The notes under the pieces were generated by a model. The model saw only the letters and a program-made list of their open reading frames with translations, did no database searches and was not told the DNA's origin. Position numbers and translations under genes: made by a program. Shown here one piece after another: positions 7,983-17,500 of a stretch of 64,000 nt of DNA (position 1 is the first letter of the stretch; every line of letters begins with the position of its first letter). Origin of the DNA: Pandoraea captiosa (GTDB lineage Bacteria; Pseudomonadota; Gammaproteobacteria; Burkholderiales; Burkholderiaceae); assembly GCF_902459775.1 (NCBI RefSeq), contig NZ_CABPSQ010000003.1:372001-436000 (forward strand). The letters are read 5' to 3'.

Positions 7983-10720
7983 TGAACGCCCGCGTCCTGC
8001 ACGCCGTCACCGGCCGTCTGTCTCTTCGTCCACCCCAGGCGGAATCGCTCATCAAGCTGGTTCGCGCGCTCGGTGCCGCGCCCGAACTCTTGGGCCACGA
8101 GCGCGATGTCCCGGCGATCCTCTCCACGCTGAAGGCCGAGTTCAGCACGCTGGAGGACTTCGAGCGCGAATTTCCATCGCTGTGCTTTGCGCTGGCCACG
8201 GGCGTGGGCAAGACGCGGCTGATGGGCGCCTTCATCGCCTACCTGCATCTGGCGCACGGCATCAACAACTTCTTCGTGCTCGCGCCCAACCTGACGATCT
8301 ACAACAAGCTCATCACGGACTTCACGCGCAACACGCCGAAGTACGTGTTCAAGGGCATCGCCGAGTTCGCGCAGCAGCCACCGCTGATCATCACCGGCGA
8401 CAACTACGACCAGACCGGCGCGGCGGTGGATGATCAGTCGATGGGCTTCGCTCACGACGTGCGCATCAACATCTTCAACATCTCCAAGATCAACTCCGAG
8501 GTGCGCGGCGGCAAGGAACCTCGCATCAAGCGGATGAAGGAAGTGCTGGGCGACAGCTACTTCAACCATCTGGCGAACCTGTCTGACCTGGTGCTGCTGA
8601 TGGACGAGTCGCACCGTTACCGGGCCAGCGCCGGGGTGCGCTCTATCAACGAGCTCAAGCCGCTATTCGGACTGGAAGTGACGGCGACGCCGTTCGTCGA
8701 GTCCAGTCGTGGGCCGGTGCCGTTCAAGAACGTGGTGATGGACTACCCGCTGGCGCGGGCAATGGAGGATGGCTTCGTCAAGGAGCCTGCCGTGGTCACC
8801 CAGCGCAACTTCGACGCCAAGGCGCACACGCCCGAGGAGATCGAGAAGACCAAGCTGGAAGACGGCGTGCGCCTGCACGAGACGACCAAGGTCGAGCTGC
8901 TCACCTACGCCCGCGAGAACGGCGTCAAGCCGGTCAAGCCCTTCATGCTCGTCATCGCTCGCGATACCACGCACGCGGGGCAGCTCTTGGCGCTTCTGGA
9001 GTCGGAGGCCTTCTACGAGGGGCGCTACCAGGGCAAGGTGATTCAGGTCGATTCCAGCCGTACCGGCGCGGAAGAAGAAGAGATGATCACGCGCCTACTG
9101 GCCGTGGAAAGCGTGGACGAGCCGACCGAGATCGTGATTCACGTCAACATGCTCAAGGAGGGCTGGGACGTAACCAACCTCTACACCATCGTGCCGCTAC
9201 GCGCCGCCAATGCCCGCACGTTGATCGAACAGTCCATCGGGCGCGGCCTGCGTCTGCCCTACGGCAAGCGCACGGGCGTCGCGTCCGTGGATCGCTTGAA
9301 CATCGTCGCGCACGACAAGTTCCAGGAGATCATCGACGAGGCCAACCGCGGCGACTCGCCGATTCGCCTGAAGCAGGTCATCCTCGATGCGCCGAGCGCC
9401 GAGGACAAGAAGGTCAGCGTGCAGGTCGAGTCCGGGGCGGCGGCGCGTCTCGGTTTGACGGAAGCACCGGTCGTGATCACGGGGGCTTCAGCCACTGACA
9501 GTGGAGCGGAAGTCCCCGCGCCCAGGCCGGTGTTCACCACTGAGGCGGAGAAGCAGGCCGCGCGTGTGGTCATGGACGTCATCGGCAAGTACGAGGTCAA
9601 GCGCGATCTAGTGCCCACCAGCAGCGCGCTGCTGAAACCAGAAGTGCAGAAGGAAATCCTCGCGGAGGTGGCGGAGCGGTTGAAGCCGCTACAAGGCGAA
9701 TTGCTTGCGGGCGTGGATGAATCAGTCCCCGCACTTGACTTGTCCGCCGTGGTGGCGAAGACCACCGAGATCGTGGTGCAGCAGACCATCGACATCCCGC
9801 GCATCGCGGTGGTGCCGACTGGCGAGGTCACGACGGGCTTCCACGCCTTCAAGCTGGATGTGAGCCAGCTCCATCTCCAGCCGGGTGAGCGCGAGATCGT
9901 CATCCATAACCTGCGCACCAACGAGCAGGACACCCTGGCCGCCGAAGTTGGGCTCAAGGAGCAGCGCCCGGAGGACTACATCGTCCACGCCCTCGTGGAC
10001 TTCGATGACATCGACTACTTCACCCACGCCGATCTGCTCTACGACCTCGCGGGCCAGATGGTGCAGCACCTGCGCGGCTACCTGTCCGAGGACGAAACCA
10101 TCAGCGTGCTCGATCGTGACCGCCGCTTGATTGCACGGGAAATCCACGCGCAGATGATGGCCCACTTCTGGGAAGAGGCGACCGAGTACGAGGTGCAGGT
10201 CAGTCGCGGCTTCACCGAACTCAAGCCTTGTAACTACACCGCTACGGCAGGCCAGACGGCTCACCACTTCCGGGAGACCGTGACCGAGACCAGTCGCATC
10301 AAGCAAATGCTCTTCGGTGGATTCGCGCGCTGCCTGTACCCGCTGCAGAAGTTCGACTCGGATACCGAACGGCGCTTCGCCATCATCCTGGAACGCGACG
10401 CGACGAAGTGGTTCAAGCCCGCGAAGGGACAGTTCCAGATCTACTACAAGCTCGGCACCGAGCAGCCGGAGTACATCCCCGACTTCGTGGCCGAGACGGA
10501 CGCGACCATCTTCATGGTGGAGACCAAGGCACGCGCCGACATCAACACCCAGGAGGTTCAGGCCAAAGCCGCTGCCGCCATGCGCTGGTGCAAGCACGCT
10601 TCCGATCACGCGGCGAACGTAGGCACCAAGCCCTGGAAGTACCTGCTGGTGCCCCATGACGAAGTCAGCGAGTCGAAACGGCTCGCGGATTACCTGCGCT
10701 TTGAGGTCAAGGCTAATTGA
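7982..10720 (+). CDS. Type III restriction endonuclease subunit, Res
   Basis: 912 residues. The superfamily 2 helicase core has Walker A (ATGVGKT, near 72-78) and a DEAH-type box written MDESHRY near 205. The second RecA domain has the motif QSIGRGLRLPYGKR near 412. The C-terminal nuclease domain has PDF near 832 followed by VETKAR near 845, the PD-(D/E)xK catalytic triad of type III Res. It would cut foreign DNA after ATP-dependent movement, in complex with Mod. Length fits the family (about 900-1000). All key residues are present, so the enzyme looks functional. Confidence 0.93.
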   Translation: MNARVLHAVTGRLSLRPPQAESLIKLVRALGAAPELLGHERDVPAILSTLKAEFSTLEDFEREFPSLCFALATGVGKTRLMGAFIAYLHLAHGINNFFVLAPNLTIYNKLITDFTRNTPKYVFKGIAEFAQQPPLIITGDNYDQTGAAVDDQSMGFAHDVRINIFNISKINSEVRGGKEPRIKRMKEVLGDSYFNHLANLSDLVLLMDESHRYRASAGVRSINELKPLFGLEVTATPFVESSRGPVPFKNVVMDYPLARAMEDGFVKEPAVVTQRNFDAKAHTPEEIEKTKLEDGVRLHETTKVELLTYARENGVKPVKPFMLVIARDTTHAGQLLALLESEAFYEGRYQGKVIQVDSSRTGAEEEEMITRLLAVESVDEPTEIVIHVNMLKEGWDVTNLYTIVPLRAANARTLIEQSIGRGLRLPYGKRTGVASVDRLNIVAHDKFQEIIDEANRGDSPIRLKQVILDAPSAEDKKVSVQVESGAAARLGLTEAPVVITGASATDSGAEVPAPRPVFTTEAEKQAARVVMDVIGKYEVKRDLVPTSSALLKPEVQKEILAEVAERLKPLQGELLAGVDESVPALDLSAVVAKTTEIVVQQTIDIPRIAVVPTGEVTTGFHAFKLDVSQLHLQPGEREIVIHNLRTNEQDTLAAEVGLKEQRPEDYIVHALVDFDDIDYFTHADLLYDLAGQMVQHLRGYLSEDETISVLDRDRRLIAREIHAQMMAHFWEEATEYEVQVSRGFTELKPCNYTATAGQTAHHFRETVTETSRIKQMLFGGFARCLYPLQKFDSDTERRFAIILERDATKWFKPAKGQFQIYYKLGTEQPEYIPDFVAETDATIFMVETKARADINTQEVQAKAAAAMRWCKHASDHAANVGTKPWKYLLVPHDEVSESKRLADYLRFEVKAN

Positions 10721-10855
10721 GTTGCCCTCGATCGATTTCGGTGAGCAAGAGCGATTCCGGCAAGGCCCCCAGGCGGCGGGAATGATGGACTTCGCCGGGC
10801 ACTTCGGCGCGCAACCCTCGTGGCCACGGCCGCACGATCACCAGAGAGGCAGCCC

Positions 10856-12589
10856 ATGGCACGAATCAGAAAGATCGAGATCGCCAACTTCCGCGGCATC
10901 CAGTTGCTGGCCTGGTGCCCGACGCCTGGCATCAACTGCCTGATCGGCCCGGGCGACAGCGGCAAGTCCACGGTACTGGACGCGATCGATCTATGCCTGG
11001 GGGCCAGGCGTAATGTCCAGTTCTCGGATGCGGACTTCTTCGGCCTGGACATCACGACCCCAATCAGCATCACGCTGACGCTCGGCGACCTCGATGACAG
11101 CATGCGGACGCTGGAGGGCTTTGGTGCATACCTGCGCGGATACCACGCCAACACTGGCGTCGTCGAGGACGAGCCCTCTGCCGGCGCGGAGGTTGTGCTC
11201 TGCCTGAACCTGACGGTCGCCAGCGACCTGGAGCCCTCGTGGACCCTTGTCTCCGACCGCGCCGCACAGCAAGGCATCGTCAAGACGCTCGCATGGAAGG
11301 ATCGCGTCGCCCTGGCGCCCACTCGCATCGGCGCCCTGGCGGACTTCAACCTGGGATGGCAGCGCGGCTCCGTGCTGAACCGCATCTCGGAGGAGCGAGC
11401 CGACGCTTCAGCCGCTCTGGTCAAGGCCGCAAGGGATGCGCGCAGTGCCTTCGGAGACCAGGCCGAACAACAGTTGGGAGAAGCGCTGGGGATCGTCACC
11501 ACCACTGCTCAGGAGCTGGGCGTCAACATCGGCGCTAAGGCCAAGGCGCTGCTGGATTTGCATTCGGTGTCGTTCGGTGGCGGCACCATCTCCCTGCACA
11601 ACGAAAGCGGCATCCCGCTTCGCAGCCTGGGCGTCGGGTCCACGCGTCTGCTTGTCGCTGGCCTGCAGCGCAAGGCGGCCGGTCAGGCGTCGATCGTGCT
11701 CGCGGACGAACTGGAGTACGGGCTGGAGCCGCACCGCATCGCGCGGTTCTTGGGCTCCCTCGGCGCCAAGGAGGCCGCTGCTCCGCTGCAGGTGTTCCTC
11801 ACCACCCACTCACCCGTGGCGCTGAGAGAACTGTCGGGCGGCCAGCTCTTCGTGTTGCGCCGCGGCCCCCTCGGCCATGAGGCTCGCCTGGTCGGCGCCG
11901 ACAATGACATCCAGAGCACGATCCGCCTCTACCCCGAGGCCTTCCTGGCTGGCTCCGTGGTCGTGTGCGAGGGAGCCAGCGAGATCGGCCTGCTGCGCGG
12001 CCTGGACTTGTACAGGCTTGACCAGGGGAATGCGTCACTGGCTGCATTGGGCGTGGCCCTCGTCGACTGCGGTGGCGGGGAGCCGGATCGACCGTATGCC
12101 CGCGCCGCAGCGTTCCAGTCTCTGGGCTACCGGGTGATGGTGCTGCGCGACGACGACAAGAAGCCCACACCTGCTATCGAGCAGGCTTTTGTCCAGAACG
12201 GTGGCACCGTCGTCGCCTACCGAGCGGGCCGGGCGCTGGAGGACGAGCTGTTCGGCAGTCTCACGCCGGCTGCCTGCCAGAGGCTGATCGGCTACGCCAA
12301 CGAATTGCATGGCGACCTGATCGTCGAACACCTGCGCACCGTCTCGAACAACACGCTTACGTTCCAGCAGGTCTGGGACGAGATCCGGAACACCGGCCAC
12401 CTGTCGGCCGAATGCAGGGCCATCCTTGGTCAGGCGGCGCGCATCCGAAAGGCGGGCTGGTTCAAGTCCATCTCGTGGATGGAGGACGTGGCGAGGACCA
12501 TCGTTGCACCGGACCTGCATCTTTGCGATCAGGGCTTCCGTGCTCTGATGGACCAGGTATTCGGGTGGGCCACTGATGGACCACGTTGA
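10856..12589 (+). CDS. gajA: OLD-family ATPase/TOPRIM endonuclease, GajA-like
   Basis: 577 residues, starting at 10856 with AGAGAGG upstream, which I prefer over the longer frame. The ABC-type ATPase has Walker A (GPGDSGKST, 31-39), Walker B (IVLADELEYGLEP) and a switch His (TTHSP). A TOPRIM nuclease domain follows, with VVVCEGASE near 367 and LRDDDKK near 430. This order and length match GajA of the Gabija anti-phage system (about 580 residues). GajA is a site-specific nickase held in check by nucleotides until phage replication depletes them. The helicase gene downstream overlaps by 14 bases, the expected Gabija arrangement. Homology is by motif, not by search. Confidence 0.88.
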   Translation: MARIRKIEIANFRGIQLLAWCPTPGINCLIGPGDSGKSTVLDAIDLCLGARRNVQFSDADFFGLDITTPISITLTLGDLDDSMRTLEGFGAYLRGYHANTGVVEDEPSAGAEVVLCLNLTVASDLEPSWTLVSDRAAQQGIVKTLAWKDRVALAPTRIGALADFNLGWQRGSVLNRISEERADASAALVKAARDARSAFGDQAEQQLGEALGIVTTTAQELGVNIGAKAKALLDLHSVSFGGGTISLHNESGIPLRSLGVGSTRLLVAGLQRKAAGQASIVLADELEYGLEPHRIARFLGSLGAKEAAAPLQVFLTTHSPVALRELSGGQLFVLRRGPLGHEARLVGADNDIQSTIRLYPEAFLAGSVVVCEGASEIGLLRGLDLYRLDQGNASLAALGVALVDCGGGEPDRPYARAAAFQSLGYRVMVLRDDDKKPTPAIEQAFVQNGGTVVAYRAGRALEDELFGSLTPAACQRLIGYANELHGDLIVEHLRTVSNNTLTFQQVWDEIRNTGHLSAECRAILGQAARIRKAGWFKSISWMEDVARTIVAPDLHLCDQGFRALMDQVFGWATDGPR

Positions 12590-13994
12590 AATCGACCTTC
12601 GTGCAATCGAACGCGGAACCGTCACCGCACCGGCCGGCTGCGGCAAGACACAGTTGATTGCCCACGCGCTTGCCGGGCATCGGGGCAACAAGCCCATCCT
12701 CGTGCTGACACACACGAATGCCGGGGTCGCGGCCCTGCGTGGCCGGCTGGACCGCGCCGGTGTGCCAGCCAGCGCCTATCGATTGAGCACGATCGATGGC
12801 TGGGCCATCCGGCTCATCTCGACCTTTCCCGGCCGCAGCGCCCACGATCCGGAGATTCTGCGGCTGACTGCACCTGCGCGGGACTACCCGGCAATCCGCG
12901 ACGCCGCCTGGAAGCTCCTGCAAGCCGGGCACGTCAGTGAGGTGCTGAAAGCCTCATATGCGCATCTGATCGTGGATGAGTACCAGGATTGTTCGGTGCC
13001 TCAGCACTACATCGTCTATTTCCTCTCGTTGATCTTGCCGACCTGCGTGCTGGGCGACCCCATGCAGGCGATCTTCGGATTCCGGGGCAATGCGCTGGCC
13101 GACTGGAACCAGCACGTGTGCGCGCATTTTCCTGTCGTCGGGGAACTGGCAACGCCCTGGCGATGGCGCAACGCCGGCGCGGAAGCGCTGGGACAATGGT
13201 TGCTGGAGGCCCGCCGGTTGTTGGCGGTGGGGCAGTCGGTGGATCTGCGTAGTGGGCCACCGGAGCATGTGACCTGGATGCAGGCCGTACCACCCAACGA
13301 CCATGCCCAGCGCCTAGCCGCTGCGAGGACGGCATCGCCAACCGCTGACGGGCGCGTGCTCATCATCGCCGATAGCCGCAACCGAGCAGCACAGCAGAAC
13401 TTTGCGAGCCAGACGCCGGGCGCTTCGACGGTCGAGGCCGTCGATCTGCAAGACCTCATCGCCTTCGCCAGCAACTTTGATGCGGGGGCACCGAATGCCC
13501 TCGCGCAGTTACTGGCGCTGGCGCAGAGCGTCATGACCAATGTGGGCGTGGCGGAGTTGACGCGGCGCCTGGAGTCGTTGGCAAAGGGAACTGCAAGGAA
13601 TCCTCCGAACGAGGCAGAAAGCCGCGCACTGGCGTTCGGGCGCGCGCCCTCTCTCGCTGCGGCCGCCGCGCTGTTGTCGGAGCTGCGGGCACTGCCGAAC
13701 GTGCGTGTGCATCGGCCGGCCATCCTCTACGGAGTGCTCAAGGCGCTCCGAGAAGCCTCGTCGGGGGCCGTCCCTCTGACAGAAGCGGCCCGGCGCGTGC
13801 GGGAAGAGAACCGGCTGTTGGGGCGCCCGCTACCAAAGCGCGCCGTCGGCAGCACGCTGTTGCTCAAGGGGCTGGAAGCCGAAGTCGCGGTGCTGCTAAA
13901 TATCGAGGGCATGAGTGCGCAGAACCTCTACGTCGCCATGACCCGGGGGTCGATGAAGCTCGTAGTGTGTAGCGCCAGTCCAGTGATCGGTTAG
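12576..13994 (+). CDS. gajB: UvrD/PcrA-like helicase, GajB-like
   Basis: 472 residues overlapping gajA by 14 bases. Superfamily 1A motifs are present: Walker A (APAGCGKT, 18-25), motif II (IVDEYQDC, near 133), motif III (GDPMQAIFGFRG, near 160) and the C-terminal LYVAMTRG near 460. The protein is short for UvrD (about 720) because the accessory subdomains are reduced, but it fits GajB (about 490). GajB senses DNA ends or unwound DNA and works with GajA. The stop codon falls exactly on the terminal bases of the truncated TIGR03747 copy on the other strand, so this gene marks a recombination junction. Confidence 0.87.
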   Translation: MDHVEIDLRAIERGTVTAPAGCGKTQLIAHALAGHRGNKPILVLTHTNAGVAALRGRLDRAGVPASAYRLSTIDGWAIRLISTFPGRSAHDPEILRLTAPARDYPAIRDAAWKLLQAGHVSEVLKASYAHLIVDEYQDCSVPQHYIVYFLSLILPTCVLGDPMQAIFGFRGNALADWNQHVCAHFPVVGELATPWRWRNAGAEALGQWLLEARRLLAVGQSVDLRSGPPEHVTWMQAVPPNDHAQRLAAARTASPTADGRVLIIADSRNRAAQQNFASQTPGASTVEAVDLQDLIAFASNFDAGAPNALAQLLALAQSVMTNVGVAELTRRLESLAKGTARNPPNEAESRALAFGRAPSLAAAAALLSELRALPNVRVHRPAILYGVLKALREASSGAVPLTEAARRVREENRLLGRPLPKRAVGSTLLLKGLEAEVAVLLNIEGMSAQNLYVAMTRGSMKLVVCSASPVIG

Positions 13995-14236
13995 AGACAC
14001 TTCTTGAATGTCGCCGCCGCAATGCACACCGCCACGCCGAGCAATGCGGCGCTGGGCAGCAGGATCAGCAGCGGGTTCACGCTGACCGGCAGTGCCAGGT
14101 AAGTCACCCACGGCAGTACGGCCAGCGGGATCAGGCTGGCCCTGGCGCGGTGATAGATGAACCCCGACTCGCGGCCCGCGCCGAAGCGGCGGATGTCCCG
14201 GCGCACCAGGCCGTCCACCAGCCCGACGAAGGCGGC
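13991..14236 (-). pseudogene. 3' fragment of the TIGR03747 ICE membrane protein gene
   Basis: The minus-strand frame ending at 13991 encodes the last 80 or so residues of the protein made from 20334-21083, from AAFVGLVDGLVRR to ATFKKCL. The intact copy ends ATFKKYL. The 5' two thirds are absent and the region upstream switches abruptly to CBASS DNA at 14237. It has no start codon or ribosome binding site of its own, so it is a remnant and not a gene. It marks where the defence block was spliced into the ICE. Confidence 0.95.
13994..14236. repeat. Long direct repeat, copy 1 (flanks CBASS block)
   Basis: 243 bp nearly identical to 20337-20579, in the same orientation and about 6.1 kb apart. 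It ends at the shared GACGAAGGCGGC and begins next to the shared CTTCTTGAA. Only a handful of substitutions are visible. Confidence 0.95.
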
Positions 14237-14265
14237 ACGCTGCGACGACATTGGTTTGTGTGCCG

Positions 14266-14742
14266 CTATTCCACAGGGGAGAATACTGATCCTTGGCCTG
14301 AGCCTGGCACCAACTCAATATACAGGGCATTTCGGCCAACAATGACAGCGAGCGTTGGTCGCTTATCCCGACGCTTGGCCGACAGACGGTTCCACTCCGA
14401 TCTATCGAGGCCCGACGGGTTGGGGTTGTCTTCCGGATGGGTGTGCCATTCGCCCAAATAGCGGATGGTTCCCTGGCTCGCCGTCCATCGAGCCAGTGCA
14501 ATGGCTTCGTGGCCGAATGGCATTCTCTCGAACAGGTAGCGAAACCGTTTGTCCCATGCCGTGGGAACCGTTGCATGCTCAATGAGCATGTGAGTTCCAT
14601 GGACCGAACCGAGTAGCAGCCCGCCAGCTTCGCAGTCAGAATCACTGGCCTGGACATGCTGGCGGAAGGTCTCCAGCGTGGACTTCGAAAAATGCAGCAG
14701 CGTTCTGTTGTCGTCGGCCGCCCAAGAGCTCATGAATTGCAT
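14266..14742 (-). CDS. cap3: CBASS JAB/JAMM isopeptidase Cap3
   Basis: 158 residues from the ATG at 14742, which overlaps the cap2 stop by 13 bases; the longer frame has no support. The JAMM zinc motif is complete: Glu38 in CEAGG, then His100, His102, Ser110 and Asp113 in EWHTHPEDNPNPSGLD. Cap3 removes the ubiquitin-like conjugation that Cap2 places on the CD-NTase C-terminus and so tunes cyclase activity. It is the last gene of the minus-strand operon capV-dncV-cap2-cap3. The stop lies 30 bp from the recombination junction at 14236. Confidence 0.92.
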   Translation of the reverse strand: MQFMSSWAADDNRTLLHFSKSTLETFRQHVQASDSDCEAGGLLLGSVHGTHMLIEHATVPTAWDKRFRYLFERMPFGHEAIALARWTASQGTIRYLGEWHTHPEDNPNPSGLDRSEWNRLSAKRRDKRPTLAVIVGRNALYIELVPGSGQGSVFSPVE

Positions 14743-16361
14743 AAGGGGCACTCCCGATCCCGCGGCGGATCGCAATCGGGTGTGGCAAGCTGCTGGGCGC
14801 GGTCGATCAACCTGGTTCGTAACGCGGGGGTATAAACGCCGTTGACCCAATCGAGGGTCATCTCAGCGCCCAGGCTGGCAGCGTGCACCGACACCGAAGC
14901 GGGGAATGGCACGTACAAGCCTTCGCATCCATGCCCCGCCAGAATGGCAGGAAGAGGATCAGTGATAGAACGGAACTCGCCTCTTCTGTTGCTATGCCAA
15001 AGACATCGATAGCACGCATCAGATGCTTTCGTCCTCAGGAGCGCACGGACAGCCGTTCCCGGCCCCTCGATCCAGACCGAAAGCATGGGCGTCGGAGGCG
15101 GATAGTGGCCGCACAGCCAATGCCCGAGAGATTCTTCTCCGGTGGCATCTATGAGCAGGTCCAGCTCTCCCAGTTGGGCATGCCTGACATCCACGGGCAG
15201 CGCGCGAATCTCGGCGCCTGGCGCCAAGCGCTTGAGTTCCTTCGCCATAGCCTCGGCCTTGTTCGACAGCAGGTCCGGGAATCCGAGGCGATGGCGCCCG
15301 ATGTTTTGCGGGAGAAGGCAATCGAAATCCACCAACGTGAGTTTTCCGCCACATGTCCCCGCCCCAGCCTTGACAAGCATGTCCGACAGATAGCCGCCAA
15401 TCGTGCCGCATCCAACGACGGCGATGTTCTTCCCTGCAAGCGTCTTTGAGTTCGGCATGTTCCGCTGGGCAAGGTACCGATCGTCAATTCTGACCACCGA
15501 AATGGGCATCACCTTCAACCCATAGCTCGAATCCCTGCGATCTATGAGCTTGCTCTTTTGGACAAGACTTTGGCGGTCGTAGAGAACCGCAAAGCCATAG
15601 GTCATCAGCGGTGACTCGATGACGATCAGAACTCCGTTGGCCTTCTTCCTCTCCCCCTCCTTGATACGCTCGTGAATCTTGCGCCGGCACCGGGGATCAA
15701 GAGTGCTCTGCCACGCCAGGATATCCCCGACTGTTTCAGGAGGCCAATTGCTAGTCAGAGGGCGCGGTTGAGCACCGGTCTTTACTCGGTAAGTCAGCAC
15801 CGTTCTATCGGTGACCTGGTAGCCGAGCGACTTCAGCTTTTCAGTTGTTCGATCTTCGTTGTCGGTGATGAACCACAAGGGGCACCCATTGGCATGCGCG
15901 ACGATGCAGTTCTGTCGCCCTAGATCCTCGCCTTGCATGTCCACGAAACAATGCCAGCCGTGCCAATAGGCGAAGAACTCTTCCGCGAGGTCTTCGATCA
16001 TCTCCCCCTGCATGATCTGCCCGAACACGACGGCCGCGCGTTGCAGGCACGCCAGCGACTGTCCGACAGGATCGTAGATGTCCAGAACGACGGTGCCCTT
16101 GGCGAGATAGCAAAGCCCGCCATCTGCGCCAAGATGAGGAACCGCTGCGGGCAGCTCAGGAGGGATTTCCAGCAGCCGGATGCGAGGCAAGTCGAAGAAC
16201 GTGGGGTCAAGCTGGACTTCGCACGGACAACCCTTGTCCGCTTGGGGCGGGGTCAACCGCCCGTGCAGCCTGAACCAGCCGTCATCCGTCTTGCCAACAA
16301 ACGCGAAGCCTCGCTGCTTGAAGGCCTCGATCACGTCTGCGACCGCTGCGGCGCTGCTCAT
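14730..16361 (-). CDS. cap2: CBASS E2-E1 fusion conjugating enzyme Cap2
   Basis: 543 residues. The N-terminal E2-like domain has its candidate catalytic Cys84 in GGLCYLAKG. The C-terminal ThiF/E1 adenylation domain has the nucleotide loop [11 protein letters not shown] near 315 and [15 protein letters not shown] near 350, with an E1 Cys candidate in ACYRCLW. The tail CPLCNS may help bind zinc. Cap2 joins the C-terminal residue of the CD-NTase to a target, priming cyclase output during infection. Its start overlaps the dncV stop (ATGA) by four bases. Together with Cap3 this makes the locus a type II CBASS. Confidence 0.93.
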   Translation of the reverse strand: MSSAAAVADVIEAFKQRGFAFVGKTDDGWFRLHGRLTPPQADKGCPCEVQLDPTFFDLPRIRLLEIPPELPAAVPHLGADGGLCYLAKGTVVLDIYDPVGQSLACLQRAAVVFGQIMQGEMIEDLAEEFFAYWHGWHCFVDMQGEDLGRQNCIVAHANGCPLWFITDNEDRTTEKLKSLGYQVTDRTVLTYRVKTGAQPRPLTSNWPPETVGDILAWQSTLDPRCRRKIHERIKEGERKKANGVLIVIESPLMTYGFAVLYDRQSLVQKSKLIDRRDSSYGLKVMPISVVRIDDRYLAQRNMPNSKTLAGKNIAVVGCGTIGGYLSDMLVKAGAGTCGGKLTLVDFDCLLPQNIGRHRLGFPDLLSNKAEAMAKELKRLAPGAEIRALPVDVRHAQLGELDLLIDATGEESLGHWLCGHYPPPTPMLSVWIEGPGTAVRALLRTKASDACYRCLWHSNRRGEFRSITDPLPAILAGHGCEGLYVPFPASVSVHAASLGAEMTLDWVNGVYTPALRTRLIDRAQQLATPDCDPPRDRECPLCNS

Positions 16362-17500
16362 CCAGCTTTCGTTCGTCCGATGAGTTCGCTAGGACCAGCA
16401 GTAGCGGGAGTCGCGGCAATGGTGGCGGCAACGGACACCAACTTGACCCGATCCGGCTCGTTCGGAAAACGCGGGCCGAATTCGCCTCGCATCCAGATGC
16501 AGGCCTGTGAAGGACTGCCGGCGCCGGTTGCTCCGCGAAGCACCTTCTCAAACTCTTCGAATGCTTTGGCCGCATCTTCGACACCCGCTTGGCCAAGTCG
16601 CTCCGTGAGCGATTCGGACTCTTCCACGGGGTTGTTCACTCCCCCACGCAACCGGCCTGGCAGTGCCGCGACGACATCCAGCAGAGCGAGGTCGTCGCGC
16701 CTATCGCGTTTCTCAAAGAGCGGGGCCGCGGCGGCCATCAACAGGATCGAGGCTGGTCCTCCGCTGGACCACTTCCAATCGCGGAACGCCTTCAAGTAAC
16801 GAACCACGCGGCGGAACTGCTCCCCCTTGGCTTCCACTTCGCCCAGGAACCATTCCTTCACGGGCCTCGGGTCAGAGGACATCCAGTTGCATTCACGATG
16901 GGCCAGGAGAACCTTGTCAGCCGGCAGCGCGGTCCAGGCATCGCGCTCTGCCATGTTCACCGCTTCCGTCAGCGAGTCGTAGCCATATCGCTCCATCGAA
17001 GCCTTTGCGAGCGTGACAAATTCCTCGTCGGGAATGGCGTACAGAGGAATATCAATGTGAGCATACGCAGCAATGACGATGCGGATGCAGGTCGGCTTGT
17101 CGGTGACAAGCTTCCACCGCCTTTCCTCGACCAGCGGCTTCAATGCTTCTTCCGCAGCGGCAAAGAACACCGTCGCCGCAGTGCTGGGACGCTTCGTCTG
17201 CGAGACGAAACTCATTGGCAGATAGCAGCCATCATCGACATCCGCCTGCTGAGGGTGTTGTGCCGGGGCGTTCAGCGTCTTGTATGCCCACGACCCTTGC
17301 GTGAAGAAGCGCGGCTGCGGCACGTCTTCCGTGTATCCGTTTGCCCTAAGCACGCGGGGGATGCCTGTGCGCAGGCAGTCCCTGACGTCAGTGCGTGCGC
17401 TGGCGATCCAGGCGCGCTGCCCAGGCGTCAGATCCAGCTCGTCGTGCATGCAGGATTCGTCATCAAGGGTGGTGAAGAAGAGTGGGCTCAAGTTCAGCAT
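16358..17500 (-). CDS. dncV: CD-NTase, DncV-like cyclic dinucleotide synthase (clade A)
   Basis: 380 residues from the ATG at 17500, which overlaps the capV stop (ATGCTGA); the long upstream frame is antisense read-through. The nucleotidyltransferase signature is complete: Gly69-Ser70 in TQGSW, Asp87 and Asp89 in ADVDDG, and Asp150 in [11 protein letters not shown]. From memory, these blocks and [10 protein letters not shown] and [11 protein letters not shown] match Vibrio cholerae DncV closely, so the product is probably 3',3'-cGAMP. It ends in ...IGRTKAG; a C-terminal Gly or Ala is what Cap2 needs for conjugation. The neighbouring phospholipase is the expected cGAMP receptor. Confidence 0.93.
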   Translation of the reverse strand: MLNLSPLFFTTLDDESCMHDELDLTPGQRAWIASARTDVRDCLRTGIPRVLRANGYTEDVPQPRFFTQGSWAYKTLNAPAQHPQQADVDDGCYLPMSFVSQTKRPSTAATVFFAAAEEALKPLVEERRWKLVTDKPTCIRIVIAAYAHIDIPLYAIPDEEFVTLAKASMERYGYDSLTEAVNMAERDAWTALPADKVLLAHRECNWMSSDPRPVKEWFLGEVEAKGEQFRRVVRYLKAFRDWKWSSGGPASILLMAAAAPLFEKRDRRDDLALLDVVAALPGRLRGGVNNPVEESESLTERLGQAGVEDAAKAFEEFEKVLRGATGAGSPSQACIWMRGEFGPRFPNEPDRVKLVSVAATIAATPATAGPSELIGRTKAG

